64,000 bases of DNA, from the NCBI RefSeq assembly GCF_003945595.2, contig NW_024104317.1:186001-250000 (forward strand). The letters are read 5' to 3'. Both the position numbers and the translations under genes were made by a program. Under the pieces are notes generated by a model. The model ran no database searches. It had not been told where the DNA came from and saw nothing but the letters and a program-made list of their open reading frames with translations. Positions 39,040 to 52,569 of this stretch are shown in pieces (position 1 is the first letter of the stretch; each line of letters starts with the position of its first letter). This stretch comes from Pipra filicauda. Lineage: Eukaryota; Chordata; Aves; Passeriformes; Pipridae.

Positions 39040-39810
39040 AAAACCTCTTCTTCCTGATTATAAGCAGCCACAACATCCTCTTCAGCTTTTCTTTTGTGAC
39101 ATTGAACGAGTCGTGTGTTTTCATCTCCTCTCGTACAGGGAGTGCTCTGTTTCTCTGATGAATCCTGGCTGGACTTTCCAGTTTGGATCCATATCTTTTG
39201 ATCATGAGTGATGAGAATTGCTCACAACATGCTCAGAGAGGTCCCTCAAGTGTCTGAACATGAGTATCAGTACTCACCCTTTGGGACACCTTGTTGGATG
39301 TACATTTCATTTTTTCCATGGTCATGTCACACTGATGGCTCAATACTCTTCCAATATAGGAAGAAGATGCAATCAATGCACCCAGATCCTCTTACTCTGT
39401 GACCACTTCCAGCTGTTAGCCCCTGGAAGAGATGCTTTAATTCCCAAGTGCTCAGCCCAAGGGTTTGTGTTATTGATTTTTTACTACTTCCATCTCCAAG
39501 CTTGTCCAGTTCTTTCTTTTATAATGTAAAATAACCATCTTTATAGTTCCTCCTAAATTTTTGTTATCAATAGATTTCATCAGCATAGTCCCATTGTTTA
39601 TGTCATTAATAAAAAACACTGAAAAAAGTTATTATCTCCAAGTCAATCCTTGAGGAAATAAGAAGTAACCTCCATCCAATGTTTTCCATAATGATTCACT
39701 GTTGACATATTTTAAACAGTTCCTTATGTGCTGTGTACATTTTCTAGCACTTATCATCATAACTAATAATTTTTCATTATTTCCCCCAGCCCCTAACTAA
39801 TAGTTTCCCA
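39040..39810 (-). mobile_element. CR1-family LINE fossil with reverse transcriptase remnant
   Basis: Read on the minus strand, 39655-39548 is one frame. PQG (39655-39647, the conserved (V/T)PQG block of non-LTR reverse transcriptase) is followed by two stop codons, then LFSVFFINDI (39628-39599), matching the CR1 pattern LFNLFINDI. Next come MLMK, a degenerate SIDN (39574-39563) where the catalytic ADD belongs, then KNLGG where CR1 has TKLGG. The rest, towards 39095, matches the plus-strand look of CR1 open reading frame 2 downstream of the catalytic site. For example CAATGCACCCAGATCCTCTTACTC corresponds to the conserved KDLGV region and CTGGCTGGACTTTCCAGTTT to the C-terminal region. The copy is 5'-truncated, has stops and a lost catalytic site, and is dead. 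End coordinates are approximate. Confidence 0.85.
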
Positions 39811-42800
39811 GCATTAGATTTAAATTGCATAGGCTCAGGAGAAAAGAATAAAGTATTTAAAATTACTCTGTAAATTCCTGTATTGAAACTATTCACTCTC
39901 TTGTTCAACCCATGGGAGATGAATTTTGTCTTTTCCCTCATGCACAAATAGATGTGGATCCCAGTTTCAGTGAGACTGTGGAGGTAAAGAGCAGACATAA
40001 CCACAGAAATAGAAGTCGCAAGAATATTCAAAATATCCACCAAGTTAAACAGAAACCCAAAGAGCTCCTACAACATGGAGGTAAAGATTTCTCAAGGAGA
40101 ATTGCCTTCTCTAAATAAAAAATGATTTTGTATTTCAAATTTCTTAAAAGTAACTCCTTTAGATGTCAGTGTGTCTGAAAAGGGTTCTCAATGAATCCTT
40201 GCTATGGCCAGTTCTGTTCATAAATTGTCAGTTATATTTTGAACTTTTATCAACATATATACAGTCTGCACATATTTATCTCAGGCTTCTTTCAAAGAAC
40301 ATCATCTCCTTCCCTAAGGGAAAAAACCCTTCCTTATAGCTTTTCCTTGGGAATCCAATCCTGTTCAGGAATGACTGGGCTTCATTGTTTGCTTTCTCAC
40401 ATCTTTCTTCCAAAACTACCTTAGCTCTCCCATCACCAGGAAACACATTCTGTTACACTTCCAAAGCCTATGACTCCCATCTTCTCTTTCAATGACCTTC
40501 TAAAATTACTTTTTATAATTTCTCTTGCTATTAATAAGACTTCCCACAACTCCAAACATCACTGTTTCACTATTTTAAAAAATACTGGCAAGCTGTTGCT
40601 TGAGCTTCTGTTATCCAGCTTTCTAGAACAATGTACACATGGTAGACTTTCACTAAAAATAAAATTTCATTAAAATTTAACACACTCATTAAATAACAAA
40701 ATCTAATCAACTCATGATGAAAATACATAACAGACATTCTTTGGTCTTTTGTGTATTCTTACACTCATGACTAATTCTATGTTTCCTTTCCTCATCTGTA
40801 GCACTGGAGCAGGACCTTATTTCTCCTGTTCTCTGCAGGCCCAAATCCTGCAATATGGTGTTTTTCCTGAGGAGCTCTACAGTATCTTTTTCCAAATATA
40901 TATTTACAGTATCTTGCAGAAAAGGATTTCAATGTTGGATAAATTATTTCAGTACTATTTTAATATAAATACTGATGCAAAAATGTAACCAAAAAAAAGT
41001 TTAAGCACTTAATAAATAAAGTACCGTAAGTTAAATGATTTCTTGTATATCCCCTGGGAACCCAGCCACAAATACCAGAAAAACAGTTCAAAAATTACAT
41101 CAGAAATAGAAAGTTGGATATTAGATTAAAAATAACTCAGGGAGAATGAAGAGCAATCTTATTTAAACTTAGGTTTAAGAATAAGATGGGTTTATTCTGT
41201 AGTATTAAGCAGATTAGACAGATCTCACCATGATAAGAAAAAGCATCAGTAGCACACAAAGCCATTAGGATAAACACCAGTGATCAGTTTTCCGTGGAAA
41301 CTGAAAAAAGAAAATAAAAGGTGCAAAAGCACAAGTTTCTGTAGGGAAAGAAATTTATGACAGTGTATTAAAATGGATGTTACTTGTTGATATTTGTCAT
41401 TATAATATTGTGGGAATTTGCCACCATAAGCTTTCTATTAATCAAGGAACAGGTGCTTAACAGGGCCATTAGCTAAATTGAAAGTTGGCACTTTGATGAA
41501 AACAAAGATATGTAAAGGTGAACAGCAGGACAAGGAATCAATTAATCATAAATTTTAGCCACAGAATTACAGCACAGTAACTTAAATCATAGATTGGCAA
41601 GGATGAGTATATCTACCAGAAAGGTAACATTATTACATAAAATTGGACCTGCCATGTTGGACCAAAGCTGTAACAGAACAACACAAACATACTCCCTCTG
41701 ACAGTGATTTCAAACAGTTCTCCAGAGTCAATCATAATCCTCAGAATTTACAAGTACAGATTACTCTGCCCATAGGCATTTTTACTTAGATCCCAATGGC
41801 TATATTTTCACCACCACCTCAGATGTGCCTCAAGAACATTTTCAGCACTGGACTGAAATATGAACTCCATCCATATTGTTAACACAAAAGGTAAGAGAGC
41901 CATGAGAGGAGGCTTTGGCCCCCTACTTCATTATGTGATGTAGGAAGGGGTCTGAGTGGGCTCAGTAGTTTGCTGTGGTGACTCATAGTTTGTGTATCAT
42001 AGGTGCAGCAAAGAAGAAAACAGTTCCTGAGTAGGTACCGACTGAGCAGAAGGACGCTACCTTAGCAGGATCTCAAAGACAGCTTCCTACTCGTATCTGG
42101 ACCACCCAAGCACCAATACTGCTTGCCCAGTCGCCAGCTGACCCTTTAATACAATGACGAAGATTTAAGCACATCATATGTAACCCATGTAAAGTACCTT
42201 CACTTCTTGTCAGTGTCCCTGTTAAAGTGACCTGGGTAAATAATATCAACCATTCCATTGCACTGTCAGGCTCAGATTCAACTTTTTATTTTCTTTCCTT
42301 GAGAGCAGAGAGCTTCCCAGGAGGTGGGAGTTGGCCTGATTAAGACCAATCCCAGTAAAACTGAACTCCAGAATACTCCTACTCATCACCAAAAGCCTGT
42401 ACACATTTAAAAAATCCTTCCCTGTAACCAGAGGTGTGGGTGTCTTGTGGAAAATCCCTTAATCCCATTCTAAACAAATAGGGCAGCAGACCAGGGCAAC
42501 CAACAGAAAAGTGAGAAAGCCGAAGACATTAGGATGCATCCAAAGTCAGCATGGACTGAGCCAGATCTTCAGCTAATACAAACCAGCACTAACGTCATCA
42601 ACTTCTTTGGCTCAGAACCATCTTCCAGACTTACAGCACACGGGCTGCACGTGACTTCCTCCATCAAATTTTTCACAAGCCAAATCTCAGCCTCACCCAC
42701 CCCCTTCTCCCACAGCCCCTCGGTTGTATCCCTTTCCAACACAGCTGGGCTTCATTACTGCACCCTCTGCAGCCCTGCGAAAGCACGTCCTGCACAAAGC

Positions 42801-43805
42801 TCCCTTGCTTCCCTCTTTGTGCTGGAGAAGCGTGAAAGCACCACCTCATGGCACAAGTAACATTCCAAATATTAACTTCTTACACCATTTCTACAGGATC
42901 ATTAGAAGATACGGGTTCATATAAGTAATTTTAGTGGCTGTTTTCCATAGAATGTAAGGTACAAAAGTGGAAAATATTTTTTTCCCACATAAATGAAAAG
43001 GCATTGCCTTTTACCAAGCCATATTTATACAAAGGCATATCTTTCTATATTTAATGTCAGAGTTCACAGATATCCTCAATTTGTAAAGTGGCTTAAATAT
43101 GGAGTTCATTAGTGCAGTGACCACAATTCTGCATCTGGATTTAAAAGTGAACTGAGTGAACTGTACTGGAGAGAAATAAACAAGAACATTTCTACTGTTT
43201 AACTGTACGTGAAAGAAAAAAAAATGTGCTGCACAAGATATTCAGGATATTTTAAGAGCTCAGCTGTAGGCTGCCTAATATCATTAGTACTTACTAAAGA
43301 GAAATTGGAACAATGGGAAGCTGTGTGATTGCTTACTTTATACAGAGTTTACCACTTGGCTACTGTGATGTTCTCAGCTACTTTCAAGAGTACAAATTGT
43401 AGCGAGTCAAATGAAATGAAAAACTGTGATTTCATTCACAATACTTTGGAGTGGATTTTGGCAGGACACTACAGATTGCTGTGGTCAACCCTTGACTCTG
43501 AAGTAATCTGCCTGTTACTTTATTCAGTCCTGAGCAGAACACATAAACACCCCTCTTGCCTCCATTCACTCCATAAGCAGCCAGAACAGGAGTTACTGGT
43601 CTGTGTTATGTCTATTTGCATCCTTTATATTTTAGTCTCCAAATATGCAGGCAAGTGGCACATTATGACTAATAGAACTGGTATTGCTCCAGCACCATCC
43701 GGTATTTTTATCTTTATAAAGAGAAATTACACAAGATGAACAGATAATATTCTATTGCTAACTAATAAGAATTCTATCTTCTGATCTATAGATTGTTCCT
43801 TTTAT
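39811..43805. other. Gene-free AT-rich DNA after the CR1 fossil
   Basis: Single-copy AT-rich sequence. A consensus AP-1/NF-E2-type TGACTCA lies at 41979-41985. A less AT-rich patch at about 42540-42850 carries a 108-codon frame with no recognisable domain. No gene is supported. Confidence 0.6.
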
Positions 43806-43809
43806 GCAA

Positions 43810-43955
43810 AAATCATCATATTACTATTTCTGCAGGTAGAGAAATCAAGAAATGAAAGTATTAAAATATATAATCACATTTCACAGTAGGTCAGTAGCAG
43901 ATCTAGAAACAAAATACAGTATCCCAACCCCTTTCCAAAACTCTATTCACTCGAC
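43810..43955 (-). repeat. MIR-like SINE remnant
   Basis: In order, the plus strand resembles the reverse complement of MIR. ATCATCATATTACTATTT fits the TATTATTATCCCCATTT region, GGTAGAGAAATCAAGAAATGAAAG fits the GAGGAAACTGAGGCACAGAGAG region, and ATTTCACAGTAGGTCAGTAGCAGATCTAGAAAC fits the segment that in MIR reads GTCACACAGCTAGTAAGTGGCAGAGCTGGGATT. The correct order of three segments makes chance unlikely, though divergence is high. Confidence 0.6.
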
Positions 43956-45690
43956 TGTATCTAAAGCATGTCATGTAACTACTTTAAGCAAAGTAATAGG
44001 ATAGCTAGACATCATCTTCCCCACTTCCAAATCTCTTTCAGATGAAAATCTAGAAATATTGGCAATGCCATTCTTTTGATACCGTTCTTCAATCTGACTT
44101 TATTAAAAAAAAAAATTCAATTTCCTCTCTGAAAGTGAATACATTTAATGCAGGTTTCCAGCACTCTGTAGGAACATGAGTTGCCTACATGCATTAGAGG
44201 TTGGAAATATCACATGTAAGTAAAAATGTCAAGAGAATAAAAGCCACAAAAGAGAATGTTTTCTTTTTCTTCAAAAGTATCAACATTAAAAGTGAGGGTG
44301 TTGGAACAATTTTATTATTTACAAGAACTTTCTTCAGAGCACCCAGCAGGCTATGGACTTTAAATACCAAATGCATGACAACCAAGTATTCAGATGTCAC
44401 ATGGCCTCCCCAGACACAAAGGAACAACAGTGGTTATTCTCCCTTAAAAAGTATTCAAATGTGAATCAAAACATGAACATACCTGTACAATATTTAATGT
44501 CATTAATTCTTAACCATTGAGATACTACTATTGTCTCTAGCTAGGATTTTTTTTTCACTTAATTCTTACAAATCTCTTATTCTGATCCCTATTTTAATTT
44601 CCATTTGATTCTGCTGAAATATTTGTCTTTGACAAGTGGCTATCAAATAAAGCTTTATTTACCCACTTTGAAATAAGCTGGTACTGAAGCTGTTTCCATA
44701 CGAGCTTCCAACAGACTGCATCTGTAAATCCTTATTGCTTAGTACCTACAGTGGAGCTTCTCTGTACAGCTTTATTGTCATACTTTTCCCATGTGAAGAT
44801 CTGTTTTGTACAAGATCCACTTCTCTTTGGAACCTCAGGGATTTCACTAAGACCAGATCCAATGCAGTCTGAAGTTTAAGCAGGGCTTTGGAGTTTACAA
44901 TGACATATGTTTCTATTTGACTCCTCCATACTATGTGTTAGTTTCATGTTTGTTTTTGTTATAATTTTTATCCTGATTACACAGAGGAAATACTAACTAA
45001 ATGAATAGAGAACCAATTTGAGCCTGGGATCATTCATGAACAATCAACAATGAAGGAAAAGAGAGAAATCCCTTTCTTACAGATTATATTTTTACAACAT
45101 ATTTTGACTTTCCTAAAGGATTGCCTGTTGCCTGTTATGTTGAGTATATACACTAAACCACAACAGTATTTAGCATACTGAGAACTACTTATTTATCTTG
45201 TATTTAAAATGCTTGATGTGTTTATGTTTAAATCAGATAACACAGATGGCTTCCACAACCGTATAATAAATCTAAATGGTAACTCCCCATTTATTTTTAC
45301 TGTTTTGACAAGACTCCTTTGAAATTGCTATGTATTTTACTTAAAGGATTTTTTCAATTTTCCCACATTAAAAGAAATCCCCTGGGAGGGGGAAAAAAAG
45401 GCACTTTCAAAACCAAGGAGTTATATTAATAGAAAAATATTTTAAAATAGCAAGAAGGGAGCAGATTAAGAACTTACTGATTTTTGTCTACAAATTGAGC
45501 ATAAAGGTTTGGGTTTGGTTTGGGGTATTTTTTTCTGGATTTTTATCCTTTTATTTAATAGAAATTGAGTTTGTCAGAGAAAATTTTTGCTTGGGTTTTA
45601 TAGAATGCATTGTAACTGAAGAATGAGGTTCCATTGAATATTCCAGCCTGTTTTGATTTCAGCTCTACCACTTCAACTGATGGTATGAGT
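43956..45690. other. Gene-free AT-rich DNA between two SINE remnants
   Basis: Single-copy sequence with stops in all frames and no recognisable element. Confidence 0.65.
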
Positions 45691-45694
45691 ATAA

Positions 45695-45805
45695 AGAGGC
45701 TTAGAAGGTAGAGGACTGGAAATTGGAAAATCCGTGCTCTACTTTTGTTTCTGGCACTGTCTTTGCTCCATCCCAGTTTCTCTAAAATTCATTGGCATTA
45801 TAGAA
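45695..45805 (+). repeat. MIR-like tRNA-derived SINE remnant
   Basis: Beginning near GGCTTAGAAGGTAGAGGACTGG, the segment follows the tRNA-derived head of MIR (GTGGTTAGAGC..GACTGGAATCAGGA), then CCGTGCTCTACTTTTG (GGTTCTATTCCTGG box B region), TTTCTGGCACTGTCTTTGCTC (GGCTCTGCCACTGACTTGCTG) and CCCAGTTTCTCTAAAATT (CTCAGTTTCCCCATCTGTAAAAT). Order and spacing agree with the family; the middle part is shortened. Confidence 0.6.
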
Positions 45806-47326
45806 GGAACAACATACTAGATTTTGTCTGTTCAAGTTTCACAATAAAACACAAATATACAAATTATTCAAAGCAGAACAAGCCAAATTAGTAAGACAAA
45901 GCCCTCAGCTCCATTCATGGAGTATATCAGATCTCCATACAACATAAGGGTGCTAAAAAATACAGCATAATTAGTAGATGATCAAGAATTCTGTATAAAT
46001 AAAACTAGGATAAACAATACAATATGCAAATGTAAAATTGTGAGGAAAGTGTAAAAATACATAGGTATAGAGTTGAAAATACAAACCCCCCAAAACTACG
46101 TTCAATTCACAATAAATGTATTTTGTCACTCTGCAATTGCTCTCACTAGGAGGGTGACCAGATACCCTTTCACACTTCTATTTCTTGATTTCAGAGCTCA
46201 AAGAAGTTTTCAAATCCAGTCAAGTTATAACCAGGTTCTGTTTACAGATATGGCAGTCAAAGAGCAAAAAATCAATGTTCATGTAACAAGCCATTAGAAG
46301 AACCAGGTATTAGACTTTAGTTATCAGGCCACTAAAAGTCTCAGTTAAACTGTTCTCAAAACATCTGTGCACTGCAGCATCAAAGAGCACTTGGTCATTT
46401 TGCTTGACCCTCCATGTGCCTGACAGCACTAACACCATAAGTGTATTTCTCCACAGCAGTTTCACTTAAAACAAACACAAGTTGAAAACCAGAAAGTGAG
46501 AAGGATGCTATAATGAAGACAGGCAGACCAGAAAGAGTGTCAAGGCCTCCATGAAGAAGAGCTTGGCAGACAAAGATGGAAAAAACTCTTCTGAGCAGTC
46601 TTCCATTAAGCAATTCTTACAGGATCATGTTAGTACATTACACTAACTTTAGAACACACTGCCCAACTTCAACCAAATTTGACAACAATAAGCCTCAGAC
46701 AAGAATGTTCTAGAGCAATGCCCAGAGGCATTGTGCAGCCCCATGCTGCCTGTAAAGCCACTTATTTCATGTGCAGCAGCCAAGTCAGGGCTTCCCACAG
46801 ACTTTGTAAGCCATAAAGAGAAGTAGCAAGCTTGAGAGAAATTGGCAGGTCAGTCTTCACAAGCTGTGTCCTCCTGTCTGTAGGCAGGAGAAATGTAGTA
46901 CCATACAGGATAACATGAGGAAGCCAAGCTTCATCACTCAGAAAGTGCTTATATTCAAAAGAGAATCCACAAAGGAGACAAACATTGTAGAATTTTTTTA
47001 TTGTTTGTATTGCTGAAGGGCAGGATGACTGATGGTAAACAATTTCTTTTCCTTTAAAGTATTTACTCAATTCTTACAACATTGAAAATGGGCATTGCAT
47101 TAGAAAGTGTCCCAATGTCTACACAGGCACATGCACCTGCCACCCTTCATATTTCCATGTTGCCAGGAACCAAGACTGGCAATGCTGATATTTTTTCCAT
47201 ATTAAACTTTCTCCCTTGTGAATTGATGCTTACAATTTCATTTTAGCCAACCTTGGGGTGGGGGGTAGGAGAGGAGAAGCAGCACCTGATCTGTAAAAAG
47301 TCTGAATTATTCTAAACATGGAATAA

Positions 47327-47370
47327 TTTTAGTTTAAAAGAAATCTGGATTTTAGTTTAAAAGAAATCTG
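47327..47370 (+). repeat. 23-bp-period tandem duplication
   Basis: The 21-mer beginning TTTTAGTTTAAAAGAAATCT occurs at 47327-47347 and again at 47350-47370 without mismatch. Confidence 0.85.
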
Positions 47371-47532
47371 CATGTTTGCTAAATGACCAAAGTTTAGAGC
47401 ATCGGCATAGATATCACAGTCTTCTAATGTTCTTACTCCTAAAGTAACCAGCACACACTCGCCCTTATTAGTGAGGATGGTGAAGCTTTCCAGCATAGGA
47501 ACCAAGGTTTACTTAACTTCACCAGAGATCTT

Positions 47533-47551
47533 AAAAAAAAAAAAAAAAAAA
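47533..47551 (+). repeat. Poly(A) run, 19 bp
   Basis: Uninterrupted A-run with no recognisable retrocopy upstream. Confidence 0.9.
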
Positions 47552-47835
47552 GCAGTTCTGGAACACTAAAGCATTCTGACTGAATTCAAGTAAGAAACAA
47601 AATTATTAACTCTTTAGGTTTCTCCAGTTTTTTGAAGTATCAAGGGAACCTTTCTATTATTTCAAAGGAAGCCAGACTTAATTCTCACATAGAGAGTTTG
47701 GGTAAAGGCTGGGCACTAAAATCTCCAAATACACATAGAAGAGAGTGTCTTGTGTTTATAGTAAATTCACTCTATAGAAACCACTCAGTGATGGCAAATT
47801 ACAACATTAGACACTGGACACACGCATACGGAAAA

Positions 47836-47908
47836 ACAAATAAAGAACAAAACCAAACAAAACCTCCAAACAAACAAAACAAAAACAAACAAAGAAAAAC
47901 AACAAAAC
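47836..47908 (+). repeat. CAAA/CAAAA low-complexity tract
   Basis: About 70 bp of irregular CAAA and CAAAA units, the longest such tract in the window. Confidence 0.85.
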
Positions 47909-49986
47909 CTTTTCATAGGAAGTAAAACTAAATCATTATTTTGATTCTAGTTTGGTAAATTTAATCCAACAATAACTTTTTTAAATATCATATGTCAAAA
48001 CAGTTCATTAGCTCATGGACCAACATTTCAATACATTAACAAATTTGGGTTTACAAATGATGTCTTAGAAGACAACAATGCCTTTGCAAGTATTATATCA
48101 TCTGTAACCATGCAGCCAAAAAAGGATTTGTATCTCACTCTTGTTTTGAACTCAAGCTTCAAGCTCAAGTCTCTCATCTTGTGATTCAAGACTGTCCTAA
48201 TTACTGCCCTGGGATATTCCTGGGTGGGCATGACCTCTTCCATGAAAACAGATCATCTAAATGACAAAACCTGTAGAAACTGCCCAGAGAGGAAAAAAAA
48301 ATGTTTATCTGAGAAAAATACCAGTGATAACACAAAGCCACCATTAACTCCATATAAAAAGAGAAATACTGGCTATACTTATTCAGAGAATGTAGCTCAC
48401 CAAGAATGCCTTCTCTAAATAACTAAAAGTAAGAGACTTCTTGGCCAAGAAGAAAAACACATTATTTCAAAGTTGTCCAGGTCAACAAATACAGGTTCGG
48501 AAAAATATCAACTGTGTAGGAATAATGAAACCTTTGCATCCCCTTTTTATACTTTATTATATTTAACTATGTTAAGCCAAGTTTGCCATACAAAAAAAAC
48601 CCTGTTCAGGTATTTTCTAGGCCATTTCTATTAGCTGCCTTTCTACCTTTTTTTTTTATTCTTAAAAAGTTTACGTCCCTTCCTCCCTTCAAGTGTTCCA
48701 AAAATTAGATGGTTCTTCACATTTAAAGGTTCCTGTTCCAAATAACTTGACATACTTCTGGAAGAAGCACTTGAAGAGGCCCAAGCAATTCAGTACCAAA
48801 CCTCCTCCTACTGCCATGCTCAGTGGAGGAGCTGGCTGGACACATCAAGATTACAACCACAAAACATGACTTCATAAGAGCTCCATCTTGAAGACCCTTT
48901 TAGGATTACTGTGCATTACTCCATCAGTCTGCAAAGCAGGCTGTTCTTAAATGAAAGACTGGGATGGTTATGACATTCTCTTCATGAATATCATAAACTC
49001 TTTATGACACTTCCATGGATACCTCTTAGGTTATTTTATAGTTCTGTCACTAAAAGCAAAACTTACACAAATAGATTTAGGTTGGTAATACAAGATAGTA
49101 AAGCACAAAGCCTAAGAGAACCAGATGCAATTTCATTTTTATAATGTTTCAGTTGACTTTATGGATTTTAGAATTTACTACCTGGTTTTACTGCACAGCA
49201 ACAAGGACTACGTGAGAAGAAAAACCATTTCATAAAAGGCCAAATATACCCTGTGATACCATTTCTACATTACCTTTAATCTAGAACAGTTTAGTAAAAA
49301 AGGCAGATCACTATATGAAGACGTATCATGGCAAGTAGGTCTAATGATTCAGTACTGATAAAATCAGATATCTATGTTCAAGGCCTCTCCACACTTAAGA
49401 TCTGTTTAAAACTTTGTAGAAACTACTTTAGCTCATGCAAACACCCTTTAAAAAGTCTCCTTGTCAGGAAATTATGTTGGCTGTACGCTATTGAGTACAG
49501 AACTGCAGAACAGAGCTGTTTATGGGTCTCATCTTTCCAGGGCTGGTATATAATTTTCACGTATGTAAACCACTTCACCTTCCAAATAAGAGTACAATTA
49601 GGGCTCTCCTTTAGTTACATGGATTTTGGCCAATGTAATGTTTACAGAACCAGGCATCTGAGAACTTTTATTTCTGCATATATTTCCAGAAAGGGTAGAA
49701 ACTTCAAACCATGCCTTATGCTAGAGCAGAAGTGAAGCTAAAACACCTAACTGTTCCAGACATTTATTAGTCTGGTTTTACAAAACCAGGCCAAAGAACA
49801 GATAAAGTGGTTGGGACCCACTTTTTTAACAACATTTTTGTTAGCAACAGCTTTTCACAATGATTTTTTCCACAGACAATCCATCAACTAACAAAATTAT
49901 TTTATCAGCAGCAGCAGTTTTCAGACATATGCATAAGTAGGAGAAAAATCATTTCATGCATCACAGACCAGGGAACACAAAATTCA

Positions 49987-50026
49987 CAGATCTACACAGA
50001 AATTTGCAGATCCACACAGAAATCCC
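49987..50026 (+). repeat. 20-bp tandem duplication
   Basis: Two units beginning CAGATCYACACAGAAAT, with differences at one internal base and in the last bases. Confidence 0.7.
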
Positions 50027-50420
50027 TACCACTCACACTGCTGACTGATGGCTGCAACACCCCCAGCCTCCCTGCTCTCCTCACAAAGCATCAGACTACA
50101 TGGTCCCTGCCTTCAGGCCTGCCACGAACGCAAGGTGTCAGGCACGAGGAGTTAGGAAAGTAGAAGTGGCTTTTTCTTTTTTCTGCAAAACAGCATATTT
50201 AAAAAGTGACTATGTTTCATGCAGAAAGTTCCTGCTCCAAAGCATAGGGTCTCTAATATAAAAGTTCACTGAAATATATCTTGCTTTTAAAAAAAAATAA
50301 AAATATGAAAACACATTCTTTCAAAATTCAATACAAATTTCTGACTGAAATGTTCCAAGATATTTTCAGTTTCAGACAGCCAAACAGAATGGAGAACAGC
50401 AGCACACCAAAATATGACAC

Positions 50421-50467
50421 AAAACACAATATGACCAAAAACATATAAAACACAATATGACCAAAAA
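50421..50467 (+). repeat. 26-bp-period tandem duplication
   Basis: A 21-mer starting AAAACACAATATGACC is present at 50421 and repeated exactly at 50447. Confidence 0.85.
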
Positions 50468-52569
50468 AGAGTCACAGGAAACAAACATCCAGGTCCTGAT
50501 CTGTACTGCAGAACACTCAAGAACAGCCCACAGCTCCAGCCCTCTAATAATTCATTTGGTAATTAGCATCAACTCAACTAAATTCTTAATCCTATTCAAG
50601 TCAGTGGCATAACCCCCAAGTTGCTGTTCTTCCATAGTTCTCTTTCCCCAGTTAAGTTTTGGGACATTGGTTTAAAAAAGGTTTGAATGTTTCAAATGTG
50701 CTTATTACTATTCATCAGTCGGACAAATTCATACTTTTCCTAAATGCCACATCTGGTATTAATCACATAAAATAGGAACAATTTACCCCATATATCCATT
50801 CAGGAGTTAAATGGTTTTCCCTGGAAACACCAGCTTTATTGTGTTGTGGGGTAGAGAAGGTAGCCTTAAAACATCAACTTCTGAATTGAATTTGGACACT
50901 TTCTGAAATAAAATCTCATCTCCCTTACTGAATTTAGTAATTGTTCCAGATGCTTTTCTTGAAAGCTATTTTTCTTCTGCCCCAGACAGACATAACAAGA
51001 GTCCTGAATCATCCATTCATTTCTTCATTTTTCACACATTTAAACTTAAATCTCATAATAGTTTAGCTCTGACGCCACGGGGAAATGACCACACAAGTCT
51101 GATTGATTGTCAAAGAAAAAAACATTACTTTAGCTTTATAGTGTTTACTGAGACCAAAATCTTTCCTTCAAAGGCTTTTAAAAAGGCTATAAGTTTCATT
51201 TAGAAATAAGATAAACATATTAAATTAAAACTCTTAATTAAATAATGACACCGTTTCCACTAATAATACAAGAAAAAAAATCCTATCAGGTTGTCTTCAG
51301 TGTACAAATCAACAGCTCCCTCTCAATGAATCAAAGTACCCTGACAGCAACCAAGAAGAAAAGATCAGGAAATGCACTGGGGTTTTTGGGTGGGATGGGA
51401 CACATACAGAAAAAATACTTTGCTTTACTATACAAGCACAAAAATAAATGAGTTTCTTACTCAAATTAAAATATTCAGCCACAGTGTAGCTCAAGTAAAT
51501 AACACTACTGGAAACAAGAGTGTAGAGTTTGGAGAAGATTAACTATTGTGCGATTCTTTCAACACATTATGTGCCCAAGGCAGCCCTTGGTGCAGACACA
51601 GCAGCTGCAGGGCATCGCCAGCCACAGCAGGGATTCCACCCATTCGTATGGGACATCACGAGGTCTTTAAATTGATTAAATCTCTGTGACTTCCAAATAA
51701 CAAGAAAATTGCGCTTCCAAAGGTTTTCTTTCACTCTTGAAATCTTGTGTCCCCTATGCCACTGTTCTGCGCGATTACACAGCACAAATAGAACTCCACT
51801 AACTGGTGCCCATGCATGGGTAGAAGCTGTACCATGCTTATGGTACTGTAGGTACAACAAGAAATTCAAAGAATTTTAATTACTTGCCCTGTTACTAATA
51901 ATAAACATGCTTTGTACCTCTTTTAAAAGCAGTCTCAGCAGACAACTTACACTATTCTTTTAATGCCACTGGCCCCATGACTCAATCTTTATCTGCATCA
52001 CTACTCTCAAACATATTACTGACATTTAATACTTTTGGGAGAGGGAGAAGCCACGACCTCTTTCATCAGGAAGTTGTTCATCACTGGATTTTGTCCAAGG
52101 GGAATGTTAATGATGATACAGAAAAGTGGTTAACCATTTTTCTTAAATAAAAAAAGCAGCTCCAGTTAAGGATATGTTTCCGGCTTACTGTGGGAAATAC
52201 ACTAAGAGCAACATATTAACCTTGGTTTGTTTGTGTGAACTTTATCTTCATATATGGGCAAAACAGTTCCAAAAGTATTCTACCTGACAGCTGAGGGATT
52301 ACTCTAATTTGTCTACTCAAGATTTAAACTGATTATGTGGAGAATGGGACCAGGCCCCTGTGCACACATTGCACTGTGCAAACAGACTCCACATGGCAGC
52401 ACTGAGAGAAACTACTGGGAAGAGCACATAAGCACATTCCCTACAGTCCCCCTGCTTTGCCCAATATCCCCAACTTAACTTGGTTAGGAAAGTCAGAGGA
52501 CACATCTCTGTCTATTCCCTTTAGCATCCTAACAGATAGAGGCAATGACCTCTGCCTGCCTCTCAATAA

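Larger units (their letters stand above)
45806..52560. other. Gene-free AT-rich DNA
   Basis: Contains a 23-bp tandem duplication (47327-47370), an A-run (47533-47551), an A/C low-complexity tract (47836-47908), a 20-bp tandem duplication (49987-50026) and a 26-bp tandem duplication (50421-50467). A 135-codon frame at 49328-49735 has no recognisable domain. No gene or RNA is supported. Confidence 0.65.

Noticed and set aside
42534..42860. 108-codon frame in a GC-raised patch
   Set aside because: Serine/threonine-rich chance-like product; two overlapping frames are open, as expected from composition.
43329..43739. 136-codon plus-strand frame
   Set aside because: Composition like translated random AT-rich DNA; overlaps nothing recognisable.
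46150..46180. GGGTGACCAGATACCC as the end of a hAT-like element
   Set aside because: Only the first dozen bases resemble a remembered repeat start; no second terminus or target duplication seen.
49328..49735. 135-codon plus-strand frame
   Set aside because: No domain, no supporting signals.
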